Part shown: positions 1 to 9,758 of the stretch, one piece after another | Layout: the number at the start of each line of letters is the position of its first letter | Numbering within the stretch: the first letter of the stretch is position 1 | Source: Clostridiales bacterium | Lineage (GTDB): Bacteria; Bacillota; Clostridia; Christensenellales; Aristaeellaceae | Length of the DNA: 64,000 nucleotides | Reading direction: 5' to 3' | Assembly (NCBI GenBank): GCA_004556155.1 | Contig: SFIM01000002.1 | Location: 101,138 to 165,137, forward strand | Notes under the pieces: generated by a model | Told to the model about the DNA's origin: nothing | What the model saw: the letters and a program-made list of their open reading frames with translations, nothing else | The model's database searches: none | Made by a program: the position numbers and the translations under genes

Positions 1-236
1 GTCGTGCACAGCACGGATCAGGCTGTCAAAAAGCCTCATTAAAGCTTCTGGGATGCATGAAGGGGCAACAGCCCCTTCATTTGTACGCCCCGCGCTGCTG
101 CCTTACGGCAAGCGCGGGTTTCGGGCGGCGATTTGTAAAATCGCCTGCCCTCAGCCGCCTTTGGCGGCGCTATTAATCCGAAGCGGCGGCGTGTACGGCG
201 CAGAAAGTCTGCTTTAGCTGACTTTCTGCGGTTTAT
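1..236. repeat. Intergenic block of clustered inverted repeats
   Basis: No gene is seen. The stretch holds a series of near-perfect hairpins: 3-15 (5-bp arms), 57-80 (10-bp perfect arms, 4-nt loop), 89-118 (8-bp arms with an inner hairpin), 123-150 (about 12 bp with one bulge), 154-168 (6-bp arms) and 199-230 (11-bp perfect arms). The last one lies just beyond the ftsQ stop. It could end the division operon, but the T-rich tail follows it on the plus strand, so it looks more like a plus-strand terminator. The density suggests a dispersed intergenic repeat or a structured RNA; neither can be confirmed from one copy. Confidence 0.6.
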
Positions 237-1061
237 TTAATTGCTTACAGGCCGATAGGAGGCTTCGCCCGGCACAGTCGCCTCGATCATGCCGCCCTTC
301 AAGCCACGATTGCGCAGCTCCGTTACCACTGCGCGAACAGTGCCAATCTTGGGCCGCAGCTGCTGAGCGTCGCCGATATTGGCCACGTAGCTATCCGTTG
401 TCACCAGATAGATACTGTCCAGCATGGACAGGTTCATCTCCGCAATCTCATTCATGCAGCCCTGCGCATCCAGCTCCGCCACGATATTGAGCATCGCGTC
501 CAGCTGCTCGCTGTTATAGCAGACCACCTGCGAGCCCACGCGAATATCGCGGATGTTCAGTCCAGTAGTTTTGATGCAGCCGTTATCCAGGCGCAGCGAA
601 GCATAGGCTTCCAGCACCATGCCGTCGCTGGCCACCACATACTGGATGCCCGCGTTCAGCACATTAATGCACGGCTGACGCTCCTGAATATTGAGAATAA
701 CGCCATTGGGCCACACCTTTTCCATGCTTTCAAAGCGCAGGTAGCGATTGCTTTCAATACCCGCGCGGATTTTCTCCTCATTCAGGCCAAAATAGCTGGT
801 ATTGGCCGTGATGCCCGACAGCCGCATAACCTCCTCCTGAGAGATATTCTGCACGCTGCGAATTTCAACATCACGGATTTTGAACACCTGATCGCGCACA
901 AATATCGCGGCTACGGTGAGCATCACCAGCACGGCGATGAGGGTATACAGCCCGCGTTTGGCCGGACGGCGCGGCATCTCGCCGATGATGCGCACATCAT
1001 CCTGGCCTTGGTTGGGCGTCTGCACGGGCTCCGTGCCCGGCTGCATGTTGTTTGGCTCCAT
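237..1061 (-). CDS. ftsQ: Cell division protein FtsQ/DivIB
   Basis: Bitopic membrane protein of the divisome (FtsQ/DivIB), which with FtsL and DivIC controls septal peptidoglycan synthesis. The 274-residue product has a Pro/Gln-rich cytoplasmic tail, one membrane segment at about residues 38-56, and a POTRA-like domain from about 61 to 130 with the usual motif around a KVWPNGVILNI strand, followed by a beta domain. It is the last gene of the division cluster, 23 bp after murA. No ftsA or ftsZ follows before the hairpin block, so the cluster ends here. Confidence 0.85.
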   Translation of the reverse strand: MEPNNMQPGTEPVQTPNQGQDDVRIIGEMPRRPAKRGLYTLIAVLVMLTVAAIFVRDQVFKIRDVEIRSVQNISQEEVMRLSGITANTSYFGLNEEKIRAGIESNRYLRFESMEKVWPNGVILNIQERQPCINVLNAGIQYVVASDGMVLEAYASLRLDNGCIKTTGLNIRDIRVGSQVVCYNSEQLDAMLNIVAELDAQGCMNEIAEMNLSMLDSIYLVTTDSYVANIGDAQQLRPKIGTVRAVVTELRNRGLKGGMIEATVPGEASYRPVSN

Positions 1062-1084
1062 CCTGCGCTCCTTTCATGCATGGC

Positions 1085-2335
1085 CTATACGCGCGCTATT
1101 TTCGCGCCCAGGGCCGTTAGTTTTTCTTCCATGCGTTCGTATCCGCGATCGATCAGATGCACGTCTTCCACCAGCGTTTCGCCGCTGGCGGCCAGCGCAG
1201 CCAGCACCAGCGCTGCTCCGCCGCGCAGATCATGCGCCGCCACATGTGCGCCATGCAGCCGCTCCACGCCCTGAATCAGCGCCGCTCGGCCCGTTACGCG
1301 GATGTTCGCGCCCATGCGGCACAGATCGCCCGCAATGGCAAAGCGGTTTTCAAACACCTTTTCCTCAATGACGCTTGCGCCACGGCACACACAGGCCAGC
1401 GCCAGCATCTGCGATTGCATATCGGTTGGAAAGCCGGGATGCGGCTGGGTTTGCAGAGCATCAAAGCTTTGCAGCCGCTCCGGGGCAGATAAATACAGCG
1501 CCTGCTCCCCTTCGGCAATCACGCAGCCCATGGCGCGCAGCTTATCCAGCACTGCCGTCAAATCGCGCGGCCGGGCGTTGGTCAATTCGATCTGCCCGCC
1601 CGTAATCGCCGCCGCGCACAGGTATGTACCCGTAGCAATGCGATCCGGCATGGGCTGATAGGTAACGCCATGCAGGCGGCTGACGCCCTCGATCACGATC
1701 AGCGGCGAACCTGCCCCTTGCACATGCCCGCCCATGGCGTTGATGTAACGCTGCAAATCCTCAATTTCCGGCTCACGTGCCGCGTTGCTAATGGTAGTTC
1801 TGCCTGGCAGCAGCGCCGCGGCCATGATGATGTTTTCCGTCGCGCCCACGGAAGGATAATCCAGGTGGATATCCGCCGCGTGCATATCGCGCCCGTCGCA
1901 GCGCAGCATGCCGCCTTCCTCGCTGATGCGCACGCCCATGCGTTTGAGCGCGCTTAGATGTAAATCAATCGGGCGCAGGCCGATTTCGCAGCCGCCGGGA
2001 TAGGCCATGGTGGCCATGCGCAGCCTGCCCAGCACCGGGCCCAGCAGAAAGATCGAGGAGCGCACGCGCTTGCTCAGTTCTTCCGGCATTTCCCCCTGAC
2101 TGAGCGCGCCGCCGCAGATGCGCAGCGCATCGCCCTCCCAGCAGGATTCACAGCCCAGCATACGCAGGATCCCGCGCATGCATTCCACATCACCCAGGCG
2201 TGGACAATCGGTCAGCACGGTATCCTCCTGGGGCAGCACGCTGGCCGCCAGAATCGGCAGTACGGCATTCTTGGCGGTATCCACCCGCAGGGTTCCCTCT
2301 ATCTTTTCGCCGCCGCAGATTCGAAATCCTGCCAT
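1085..2335 (-). CDS. murA: UDP-N-acetylglucosamine 1-carboxyvinyltransferase (MurA)
   Basis: Transfers enolpyruvate from PEP to UDP-GlcNAc, the first committed step of peptidoglycan synthesis; cytoplasmic. The start used is the ATG at 2335, preceded by GGAGGTGAGCGC, rather than the in-frame ATG 21 bp upstream. From this start the substrate-binding Lys22-Asn23 and the catalytic Cys116 in GGCEIG (Cys115 in E. coli) are all in place, so the enzyme should be active and fosfomycin-sensitive. Length 416 aa is normal. It sits between ftsW and ftsQ, where many firmicutes have murG. A second murA paralogue elsewhere would be typical but cannot be seen. Confidence 0.93.
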   Translation of the reverse strand: MAGFRICGGEKIEGTLRVDTAKNAVLPILAASVLPQEDTVLTDCPRLGDVECMRGILRMLGCESCWEGDALRICGGALSQGEMPEELSKRVRSSIFLLGPVLGRLRMATMAYPGGCEIGLRPIDLHLSALKRMGVRISEEGGMLRCDGRDMHAADIHLDYPSVGATENIIMAAALLPGRTTISNAAREPEIEDLQRYINAMGGHVQGAGSPLIVIEGVSRLHGVTYQPMPDRIATGTYLCAAAITGGQIELTNARPRDLTAVLDKLRAMGCVIAEGEQALYLSAPERLQSFDALQTQPHPGFPTDMQSQMLALACVCRGASVIEEKVFENRFAIAGDLCRMGANIRVTGRAALIQGVERLHGAHVAAHDLRGGAALVLAALAASGETLVEDVHLIDRGYERMEEKLTALGAKIARV

Positions 2336-2398
2336 GCGCTCACCTCCATTTTTCATGCTTTCATGCTATGCCGCACGAAAAATGGGGTGCAAGACAGA

Positions 2399-3535
2399 TT
2401 AACTGCGCAGCACCGGCTCGCAGGTTCGGCTGATGGACAGCACCACGCCCACCGCCGCCATGGTGATAGACAGCGATGTGCCGCCCGCGCTGAAGAAGGG
2501 CAGGGGCAGCCCGGTAGTGGGCAGCACGCCGACCACCACGCCCATATTGATAAACGCCTGCACGCAGATCAGGCACGTAATGCCTGCCGCCAGCAGGCAG
2601 CCGAAGGTATCCGGGCAGGTTAGCGCAATGCGCATGCCCGCAAACAGAAAAGCAATAAACAGCAGAATAACGGCCACGCAACCGATCAGCCCGAAATCCT
2701 CGCCCACAATGGCAAAGATAAAATCGCTCTCCGGATAGGGCAGGTAAGCGTATTTCTGCCTGCCGCAGCCCAGCCCCATGCCAAACAGCCCGCCGGAGCC
2801 AAAGGCAATCAGCGATTGCGATAGCTGATAGCCCTCGTCGTTCATCTTGGCAAACGGATTGGTAAAGGACAGCAGCCGCTCACGGCGATAGGGCTCGCTC
2901 CAGGCATAATACGCGCCCAGCGCCAAGCCCCCCGCGCCCAGCACCAGCATGTGCCGCCAGCGCGCCCCGGCCAGCATGACCAGAATAACGCTGACGATGA
3001 TAATCGTGCCCGCCGTGGACAGGTTGGGCTGCTCCAATATCAGCAGGAACATCACACCCGGCGCAATCAGCACCGGAAGGATGCCCGTAAAGAAGCGCTG
3101 CACGCGCTTTCCGCGCGCAGCCAGCGCCAGGGCGACGAAGAGCACCACGGCGTACTTGGCCAATTCGCTTGGCTGAAAGGACAACGGCCCCAGCCGCAGC
3201 CAGCGGCGCGAACCATTGATATACACGCCCACGCCGGGGATGATGACCAGGACCAGCAGCACGGCGCTGAGACCTAATCCAGCCAGCGCCACGCGATGCC
3301 TGCCCCAGAACCAATAGGGAATACGGGATGTAAAAAGCATGGCCGCAAAGCCTACGGCCATGCCAAACAGCTGCTTTTTCACCTCGGACAGCGCGTCGCC
3401 GCTATCCTGGGCATTGTAATACGTGGCGCTAAACAGCGTCACCAGCCCCATCATCAGCAGCAGTGTCATAATCACAGGCAGGGTTTTATCCACCGGCCTG
3501 CGCTTTCTCTTTGGCAGGACGACCGTGTTTGTCAT
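2399..3535 (-). CDS. ftsW: SEDS peptidoglycan polymerase FtsW/SpoVE
   Basis: Polytopic SEDS-family glycosyltransferase that polymerises lipid II at the septum or spore cortex together with a class B penicillin-binding protein. The 378-residue product has about ten hydrophobic segments after a basic N-terminus (PKRKRRPVDK) and the family signature near PLPFFSAGGTS in the C-terminal third. The partner PBP (SpoVD-like) is in the same operon. Whether it serves division or sporulation cannot be settled from sequence alone; clostridia often call this gene spoVE. Confidence 0.9.
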   Translation of the reverse strand: MTNTVVLPKRKRRPVDKTLPVIMTLLLMMGLVTLFSATYYNAQDSGDALSEVKKQLFGMAVGFAAMLFTSRIPYWFWGRHRVALAGLGLSAVLLVLVIIPGVGVYINGSRRWLRLGPLSFQPSELAKYAVVLFVALALAARGKRVQRFFTGILPVLIAPGVMFLLILEQPNLSTAGTIIIVSVILVMLAGARWRHMLVLGAGGLALGAYYAWSEPYRRERLLSFTNPFAKMNDEGYQLSQSLIAFGSGGLFGMGLGCGRQKYAYLPYPESDFIFAIVGEDFGLIGCVAVILLFIAFLFAGMRIALTCPDTFGCLLAAGITCLICVQAFINMGVVVGVLPTTGLPLPFFSAGGTSLSITMAAVGVVLSISRTCEPVLRS

Positions 3536-3562
3536 TCCTGCATCCTTTCGGCAAAGTGGGGA

Positions 3563-4948
3563 TTATTGAAGCTCGTTTACCAGTTGCTTGAATATGCGCC
3601 CGCGCTGCTCGTAATCGCTGAATTGATCGAAGGACGCGCAGGCAGGCGACAGCAGCACGTTGCCGCCCGGCACAGCCAGACGGCGGCACAGCGCCACCAT
3701 TTCGGGGTACTTTTCGGCGTGCTCGATGGCCGTATACCCCGCCGCAAGCAGGGCAGATTCAATCTGCGGGGCCGTTGCGCCGCAAAGCACCACGCACTTG
3801 ATCTGGCCGCTGGCGATGATCTCCCTGGCCAGCGCGTCAAAGGATACGTGCTTATCCGAGCCGCCCAGCACCAGCACCGTGGGCGCGCGCATGGTCTGCA
3901 CGGCCTTGATGGTGGAGTCCACATTGGTGCCCTTGCTGTCGTTGTACCATTTTACGCCATCCAGCTCACGCACCAGCTCGATGCGGTGTTCTACGCCCTT
4001 AAAGGTGCGCAGCGCATGGCGGATGACGGCCGTGGGCACGCCGGAGGCACAGGCCATCATGGCCGCAGCCAGCGCGTTTTCCAGGTTATGCGGGCCGGGA
4101 ATGTACACCTCGTCGGTTCTGCACACAGCCTTTTCCGCGCCATCCCAGCGAATGGTGATTTTATCCTCGCGCACAAACGCGCCCTGCGGCACCTCCTGCG
4201 TGCGGGAAAACCAGGCCACCCGCGCGCGCAGGCCCTCGGCCATGGCGCGGCAGGCAGGATCGTCATAGTTGAGCACCGCTGTATCGGTTTCATTCTGGCG
4301 GGCGAAAATGCGGCGCTTCACCGCCGCGTAGTTCTCCATGGTATAGTGACGGTTCAGATGATCCTCGGTGATATTGAGCACCGCCGCCACGCGCGGATGG
4401 AAGGTATCCGTCGTTTCAAGCTGGAAGCTGGACACCTCAGCCACCAGCATATTCTCAGGCTTGCTGAGCATCGCGGCGGCGGACAGCGGATAGCCGATAT
4501 TGCCCGCCACATAGGCAATTTTGCCCATGGCGCGGTAGATTTCCCCCAGCAGGGATACGGTTGTCGTTTTGCCGTTGGTGCCCGTCAGCGCCACCAGCGT
4601 GCCCTCGCACAGCTGGGAGGCAACCTCCAGTTCGCCCGTTACGGGAATGTTCATTTCACGGGCTTTGAGCACAATGGGCGAATCGATGGGCACGCCGGGG
4701 CTGATCAGCAGCACATCGCACTGCGGCAGCAGCGCTTCAGCGTCCTCGCCCAGATGCCACTCGCAGGGAAGCTCCCGCAGCGGCGCCAGCGTCTCCCCTA
4801 ACTCCTGCTCGGTTTTACGGTCGTTCAGCAGCGGCACAGCCCCAAAGCGGCACAGCAGCTGCGCCACAGCGATACCGCTGCGCGCCATGCCCAGCACCAA
4901 CACGCGCTTGCCCTGCCAATTCTCTTTTGCCTTTGTACGATCCAGCAT
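3563..4948 (-). CDS. murD: UDP-N-acetylmuramoylalanine-D-glutamate ligase (MurD)
   Basis: ATP-dependent ligase that adds D-glutamate to UDP-MurNAc-L-Ala in the cytoplasm. The start chosen is the ATG at 4948, preceded by GGGGGTGAT, seven codons inside the longest frame. From it the product is 461 aa with an N-terminal Rossmann-like UDP domain (VLGMARSG near residue 18), the P-loop GTNGKTT at 123-129, and the central HLNRH region. The C-terminal domain carries the conserved WYNDSKGTN segment. It lies between mraY and ftsW in canonical order. Confidence 0.94.
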   Translation of the reverse strand: MLDRTKAKENWQGKRVLVLGMARSGIAVAQLLCRFGAVPLLNDRKTEQELGETLAPLRELPCEWHLGEDAEALLPQCDVLLISPGVPIDSPIVLKAREMNIPVTGELEVASQLCEGTLVALTGTNGKTTTVSLLGEIYRAMGKIAYVAGNIGYPLSAAAMLSKPENMLVAEVSSFQLETTDTFHPRVAAVLNITEDHLNRHYTMENYAAVKRRIFARQNETDTAVLNYDDPACRAMAEGLRARVAWFSRTQEVPQGAFVREDKITIRWDGAEKAVCRTDEVYIPGPHNLENALAAAMMACASGVPTAVIRHALRTFKGVEHRIELVRELDGVKWYNDSKGTNVDSTIKAVQTMRAPTVLVLGGSDKHVSFDALAREIIASGQIKCVVLCGATAPQIESALLAAGYTAIEHAEKYPEMVALCRRLAVPGGNVLLSPACASFDQFSDYEQRGRIFKQLVNELQ

Positions 4949-4981
4949 GCAATCACCCCCGCAATTCATTTTATGCCCGCG

Positions 4982-6052
4982 TCAGGCAAACCATTTCACA
5001 GCCGACAGAATCGCCAGCGCGGCCAGCGCCAGCGTCACAACGGCGTACATGGCCACGATCTGCGTTTCTTTCATGCCGCACATTTCAAAGTGATGATGGA
5101 TGGGCGACATCTTGAAAATGCGCTTGCCCGTGCCTGTCTTTTTCTTGGTATATTTGAAATAGGCTGTTTGTAGCATCACCGACACCGAGCTCATCACGCA
5201 GGTGAAGCAGACCAGCAACAGCAGGAATTCGCACTTGAGCACCACCGCCGCGCCGACCATCACGCCGCCGATGAACATGCTGCCCGTATCGCCCATGAAG
5301 ATCTGCGCCGGATAGTGATTAAACCGCAAAAAGCCGATGGCCGCGCCCGCCAGCGTAAAGCACAGGATGGCCACCGCATCGCGCGAGGTTTCACCAAGCA
5401 GCGCCTTTGCACCCGTCAGGCGGCTCATCAGCACGGCCAGCACGCCAAAGGCGATCATGCCCACCACCGTCACCGAGGACAGCAGCCCGTCCAGCCCATC
5501 CTGCAGGTTGGCGCTGTTGGTCATAAACAGCACCGTCAGGGTGATCAGCGGAATGTAGAAAATACCCAGGTTCCAGGTTTTTCCGGTGAAGGGCAGAATC
5601 ACGTCGCTGCCCACATAGGAATACGCCCAAATCGAAAAGGCCAGACCCACCACCAGCTGGCCGGCCACCTTCTGCATAGGCTTAAGGCCCTCGTGGTTCT
5701 TTTTTACATCCTTGGTATAGTCGTCGGTAAAGCCGATGGCCATCGCACCCAGCGCCACAAACAGCAGCCCCCACAGGCCGTTATCCAGCGTCCACCAGCG
5801 GGCAAGCTCGCCGCCGTTCTTTGCAAGGCGGCTGTAGTTGAGCGCGGCAAACAGCACCGTCACCACCACCGTGACCAGGCCGATCACCAGGCCGCCCATA
5901 TTGGGCGTGCCCTTTTTGTTCAGGTGCGTTTGCGGGCCAAGCTCATACATGGTCTGGCCAAACTTCAGCTTGCGCAGTTCTTTGATGCAGCCGGGCATCA
6001 GAATCAGCATCAGCGCCACGGCCAGGACAGGAGCGGCAAACAGGTACAGCAT
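4982..6052 (-). CDS. mraY: Phospho-N-acetylmuramoyl-pentapeptide-transferase (MraY)
   Basis: Integral membrane enzyme that couples UDP-MurNAc-pentapeptide to undecaprenyl phosphate to make lipid I. The 356-residue product shows about ten hydrophobic segments, the NLQDGLDGL aspartate motif, FMGDTGSM, and the MSPIHHHFE segment that binds the uridyl side. All catalytic features are present. The C-terminal end is two membrane segments ending in KWFA. It follows murE directly; murF, which usually stands between them, is absent. Confidence 0.95.
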   Translation of the reverse strand: MLYLFAAPVLAVALMLILMPGCIKELRKLKFGQTMYELGPQTHLNKKGTPNMGGLVIGLVTVVVTVLFAALNYSRLAKNGGELARWWTLDNGLWGLLFVALGAMAIGFTDDYTKDVKKNHEGLKPMQKVAGQLVVGLAFSIWAYSYVGSDVILPFTGKTWNLGIFYIPLITLTVLFMTNSANLQDGLDGLLSSVTVVGMIAFGVLAVLMSRLTGAKALLGETSRDAVAILCFTLAGAAIGFLRFNHYPAQIFMGDTGSMFIGGVMVGAAVVLKCEFLLLLVCFTCVMSSVSVMLQTAYFKYTKKKTGTGKRIFKMSPIHHHFEMCGMKETQIVAMYAVVTLALAALAILSAVKWFA

Positions 6053-6075
6053 GCGTATCTCTCCTTTTGGGTTAC

Positions 6076-7539
6076 TCAGTTTTTATGGGCGCGCATATCG
6101 GCAAGCAGCTCTTTTACCACGATTTTCTCATCAAAGGGATGCTTTTCGCCGCGGATCTCCTGATAGGTTTCATGGCCCTTGCCTGCCAGCACCACCACGT
6201 CGCCATCGCGGGCGATTTCCAGCGCATAGCGGATGGCCTCGCGGCGGTTCTCAATCACGGTATACGCACCCTTGGTGTGGCGGATGCCCTCCTCGATGGC
6301 GGCCAAAATCTGATAGGGATCCTCGCTGCGCGGGTTGTCGGAGGTCAGAATGGAAAAGTCTGCCAGCCTCCCGCCGATCTCGCCCATCATGGGACGCTTG
6401 CCATGGTCGCGGTCGCCGCCGCAGCCAAACAACGCGATCACGCGGCCGCGGGTAAAGTCGCGCACGGCCTTGAGGATGTTTTCCAGCGCGTCGGGCGAAT
6501 GCGAATAATCCAGGATCACTTTGTAGGGCGTATCGGTATCCAGCATTTCGGCGCGGCCAGGCACGGCGCGCACGCTTTCCAGCCCCTTGACGATATCATC
6601 CATCGATACCCCTAACAGCAGCGCCGCAGAAGCCGCCGTAAGGGCGTTATACACGTTAAAGATGCCCGTCATTTGCAGCTTGATCTGCCGCTCTCCGCGC
6701 TTATTGACGCACATGCGGAAGGAAACGCCGTTCTCAGTGATCTCGATATCGCGGGCGTAAATCTCCGCGTCGGAGCTGATACCATAGCAGGTATAAGGAA
6801 TCTGAATATCGGCCAGGATTTTGCGCGTGCTCTCGTCATCCACATTGAGAGCGGCGGCACGGGTATAGCGCGGGGTAAAGAACACCTTTTTGGCCTCAAA
6901 GTACTTGTCCATCGTGCCAAAATAATCCAGGTGATCCTGTGACAGGTTGGTATAGCAGCCCACATCGTACAGGATGCCGTCCACGCGGTGCATAGCCGTG
7001 GCATGCGCGGACACCTCCATTACCACCGCCTGCACCTGCTGATCGGCCATGTGGCGCAGAAGGCCCTGCAGCTCGTCCGCCTCGGGCGTAGTCATGCTGC
7101 CATGGATAAAGGTGCTGCCAATCATATTGCCCGTGGTACCAATCAGACCGCATTTGTAGCCGGCCTGCTCCAAAATGGCCTTGATCAGATAGCTGGTGGT
7201 CGTTTTGCCCTTGGTGCCGGTGATGCCCACCATTTTCATCTGCCGTGCCGGATGGCCGTACAGCTCGGCGCACATGGGGCCGAAAGCAAGGCGGGTATCG
7301 GTAACCAGCAGCTGGGGCACGTCCAGGGGCAGAAAGCGCTCCACCACCAGCGCCGCCGCGCCATTCTGCACAGCCTGGGCAGCGTAATCGTGCGCGTCAA
7401 AGCGCGCGCCGGAAATGCAGAAGAACAGCCCCCGCTCGGTTTTCTTGCGGCTGTCCATGCAGGGCAGCAGTACCTCGCAGTCGCCCCGTCTTTCCGTTAC
7501 ATACTGCGCGCACGCGCGCGCCAGATCGCTCAGCTTCAT
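6076..7539 (-). CDS. murE: UDP-N-acetylmuramoyl-tripeptide synthetase (MurE), meso-DAP type
   Basis: ATP-dependent ligase that adds the third stem-peptide residue to UDP-MurNAc-L-Ala-D-Glu. The 487-residue product has a P-loop GTKGKTT at 108-114 and the DNPR motif at 401-404. That motif is the meso-diaminopimelate specificity signature, so I infer a DAP-type wall rather than lysine. A conserved GKGHETYQ segment follows near the C-terminus. It is downstream of the PBP gene and upstream of mraY. Confidence 0.93.
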   Translation of the reverse strand: MKLSDLARACAQYVTERRGDCEVLLPCMDSRKKTERGLFFCISGARFDAHDYAAQAVQNGAAALVVERFLPLDVPQLLVTDTRLAFGPMCAELYGHPARQMKMVGITGTKGKTTTSYLIKAILEQAGYKCGLIGTTGNMIGSTFIHGSMTTPEADELQGLLRHMADQQVQAVVMEVSAHATAMHRVDGILYDVGCYTNLSQDHLDYFGTMDKYFEAKKVFFTPRYTRAAALNVDDESTRKILADIQIPYTCYGISSDAEIYARDIEITENGVSFRMCVNKRGERQIKLQMTGIFNVYNALTAASAALLLGVSMDDIVKGLESVRAVPGRAEMLDTDTPYKVILDYSHSPDALENILKAVRDFTRGRVIALFGCGGDRDHGKRPMMGEIGGRLADFSILTSDNPRSEDPYQILAAIEEGIRHTKGAYTVIENRREAIRYALEIARDGDVVVLAGKGHETYQEIRGEKHPFDEKIVVKELLADMRAHKN

Positions 7540-7604
7540 TGCCTGTTCCTCCCGCTTATTTACAACCTATATATTATATCCAAATTATTCCCGTTTGACA
7601 ACCT

Positions 7605-9719
7605 TTAGGGCATGGCAAACGATACTTTTACCGTGCTGCCCTGGGCGGCATAGGCACCATAGGCCGGAGACTGTCTGACGGCCACGCCGCTGCCGCTGAT
7701 TTCCAGTTCAAAGCCCCGCGCGCGCAGGGCGCGGCTGGCCTCCACCACGGACAGGCCGATCACGTCGGGCACGCAGACCATGATATCAGGCGTCACCGTC
7801 TGCTGTTCGGCGGTATAGAGCATCACCTGCCCCCCTGCGTTCAGCATGGCGCCAGCGGCAGGCATCTGGGCGGTAACAGTTGCGCCCACGCCATCCGTTT
7901 CGTATTTTAGGCCCAGGCTGCGCAGGCGCTTGACCGCCTCGTCCAGCGTCCAGCCCTGAAAATCGGGTATCTCCACCCGTTGCTCCTGGGCTGCACCGGC
8001 CTTTTCATAGCCCAAATAGTTGAGTGTATCTTCGATAATCTGCCGTGCAAAGGGCGCAGCCGTGGTGCCGCCATAGTCCACCGGCACATCGGCAGCATTG
8101 ACAATGACCAGCACGGCAAAGCGCGGAGCGTCGGCGGGCGCAAAGCCGATAAAGGAACCAATGTGCACGCTGCTGGATACCTTACCGTCGATGTACACCT
8201 GCGCCGTGCCCGTCTTGCCGCCCACGCGGTAGCCCTCGATATAGGCGTTTTTACCGCCGCCTTCGCTGACTACCTTTTCCAGCAGTTCGCGCATGGTCTG
8301 GGAGGTTTCAGCCCGGATGGGGCTGGCCACCACCTGCGGCGCGGTGCGCTGCACAATACCGCCGTCCTCATCCAAAATGGCGGAGACGATATAGGGCTTC
8401 ATCAGCTTGCCGCCATTGACCACAGAAGAAAAGGCCGTGATCATCTGGATAGGCGTGACGGCTACGCTCTGACCAAAGCCGATGCGCGCCAAATCGACGT
8501 TTTTGACATAGCGGCTGTTAATCAGGATGCCCGTGCCCTCGCCGGGCAAATCCACGCCTGTGCGCACGCCCAGCCCAAAGGCGCGCAGGTATTGATAGAG
8601 CCGCTGTGTGCCCATACGCAGCGCCAGGGTGACAAACACCGGATTGCAGCTGTTTTTCAGTCCCTCGGCCAGCGTTTCGTGGCCATGGCTCTTTTTCCAG
8701 CAGCGGATGGTATCACCGTCCACCCGGATACTGCCAGTGCACTGGAAGGTATCCCCCACGCTGGCCACGCCGGCATCCAGCGCCGCGGCGCAGGTCAGGC
8801 TTTTAAAGGTCGATCCCGGCTCATAAGCGTCGCTGACAGCGCTGATGCGCATCAGCTCGGTCAGCGTTTGGATATCGTCGCGCGGCGGGCTGTTGGGATC
8901 GTAATCAGGCTTCATGCACAAAGCCAGAATCGCGCCGGTGTTCACATCCATCACAATACTGGTGACGGATTTGGCGTTATTGACCTGGATGCACTCGCGC
9001 ATGGCGCGCTCCACAAAGCTCTGGATGCTCGCGTCGATGGTCAGCTGCACCGTGTTGCCCGTTTGCGGGGCAATGTAGGTGGTATTGCTTTGCGGCATGG
9101 TGCGCGCCTTGCGGTCCACCTCGGTCAGCAGGATGCCATCTTCGCCCTTGAGCACCGCGTCGTACTGCTGCTCCAGCCCTGACTGGCCTTCGGAATCCAC
9201 ATTGGTCAAACCAAGCGCCTGAGCAAGAAACTGCCCCTTGATGTAAACACGCCGCGTATCCTCCGAGAAGGACAGCCCCTGCAGCAGCTTTGCGGCGGAT
9301 TCATCCTGCGCGCGCAGCGTACGGATGGCGTCCACCGTGGCGCGGGGCACCTGCCGCTTGAGGACGACAGAGGCGTAGTTTTTGTTTTTCAGCTTATTGA
9401 GGATCGTCTGCTGCTCAACATCCAGCAGCTCGGCCATGCGCGCGGCGAAGGCCGCATCCTCCGTCACCTTGCGGGGATTTACGGATACGATATAGGCCGT
9501 GGTGCTCAGTGCCAGCGTTTCCCCATTGCGATCCACAATGCTGCCGCGCCGTGCCTCCACCTTGCCCTCCTGCGTCCACTGGCGCACGCCGCGGGCTGTA
9601 AGCGCCTCCCCCTGTATAACAGTAAGGCTGATGATACGCGCCACGATCGCGCCAAACAGCGCCGTAAGCACCACCATCAGCTTCCAGATTCTTTTGCGTA
9701 TGAGCAGTTCCGCGCGCAT
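7605..9719 (-). CDS. spoVD: Class B penicillin-binding protein with PASTA domains (SpoVD/PBP2-like)
   Basis: Membrane-anchored DD-transpeptidase that cross-links septal or cortex peptidoglycan with its SEDS partner. The 704-residue product has a membrane segment at about 13-33, a PBP dimer domain, then the transpeptidase domain with SxxK at 303-306 (STFK), SxN at 357-359 (SCN) and KTG at 502-504. Two PASTA repeats close the protein, from about residue 585 and from about 645. PASTA-bearing members at this locus are usually named SpoVD in spore formers; a purely vegetative FtsI/PBP2B role is the alternative. Confidence 0.9.
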   Translation of the reverse strand: MRAELLIRKRIWKLMVVLTALFGAIVARIISLTVIQGEALTARGVRQWTQEGKVEARRGSIVDRNGETLALSTTAYIVSVNPRKVTEDAAFAARMAELLDVEQQTILNKLKNKNYASVVLKRQVPRATVDAIRTLRAQDESAAKLLQGLSFSEDTRRVYIKGQFLAQALGLTNVDSEGQSGLEQQYDAVLKGEDGILLTEVDRKARTMPQSNTTYIAPQTGNTVQLTIDASIQSFVERAMRECIQVNNAKSVTSIVMDVNTGAILALCMKPDYDPNSPPRDDIQTLTELMRISAVSDAYEPGSTFKSLTCAAALDAGVASVGDTFQCTGSIRVDGDTIRCWKKSHGHETLAEGLKNSCNPVFVTLALRMGTQRLYQYLRAFGLGVRTGVDLPGEGTGILINSRYVKNVDLARIGFGQSVAVTPIQMITAFSSVVNGGKLMKPYIVSAILDEDGGIVQRTAPQVVASPIRAETSQTMRELLEKVVSEGGGKNAYIEGYRVGGKTGTAQVYIDGKVSSSVHIGSFIGFAPADAPRFAVLVIVNAADVPVDYGGTTAAPFARQIIEDTLNYLGYEKAGAAQEQRVEIPDFQGWTLDEAVKRLRSLGLKYETDGVGATVTAQMPAAGAMLNAGGQVMLYTAEQQTVTPDIMVCVPDVIGLSVVEASRALRARGFELEISGSGVAVRQSPAYGAYAAQGSTVKVSFAMP

Positions 9720-9758
9720 AAAAAATCCCCCTCATTGTACGCGCGCCCGCCCCGGCGC

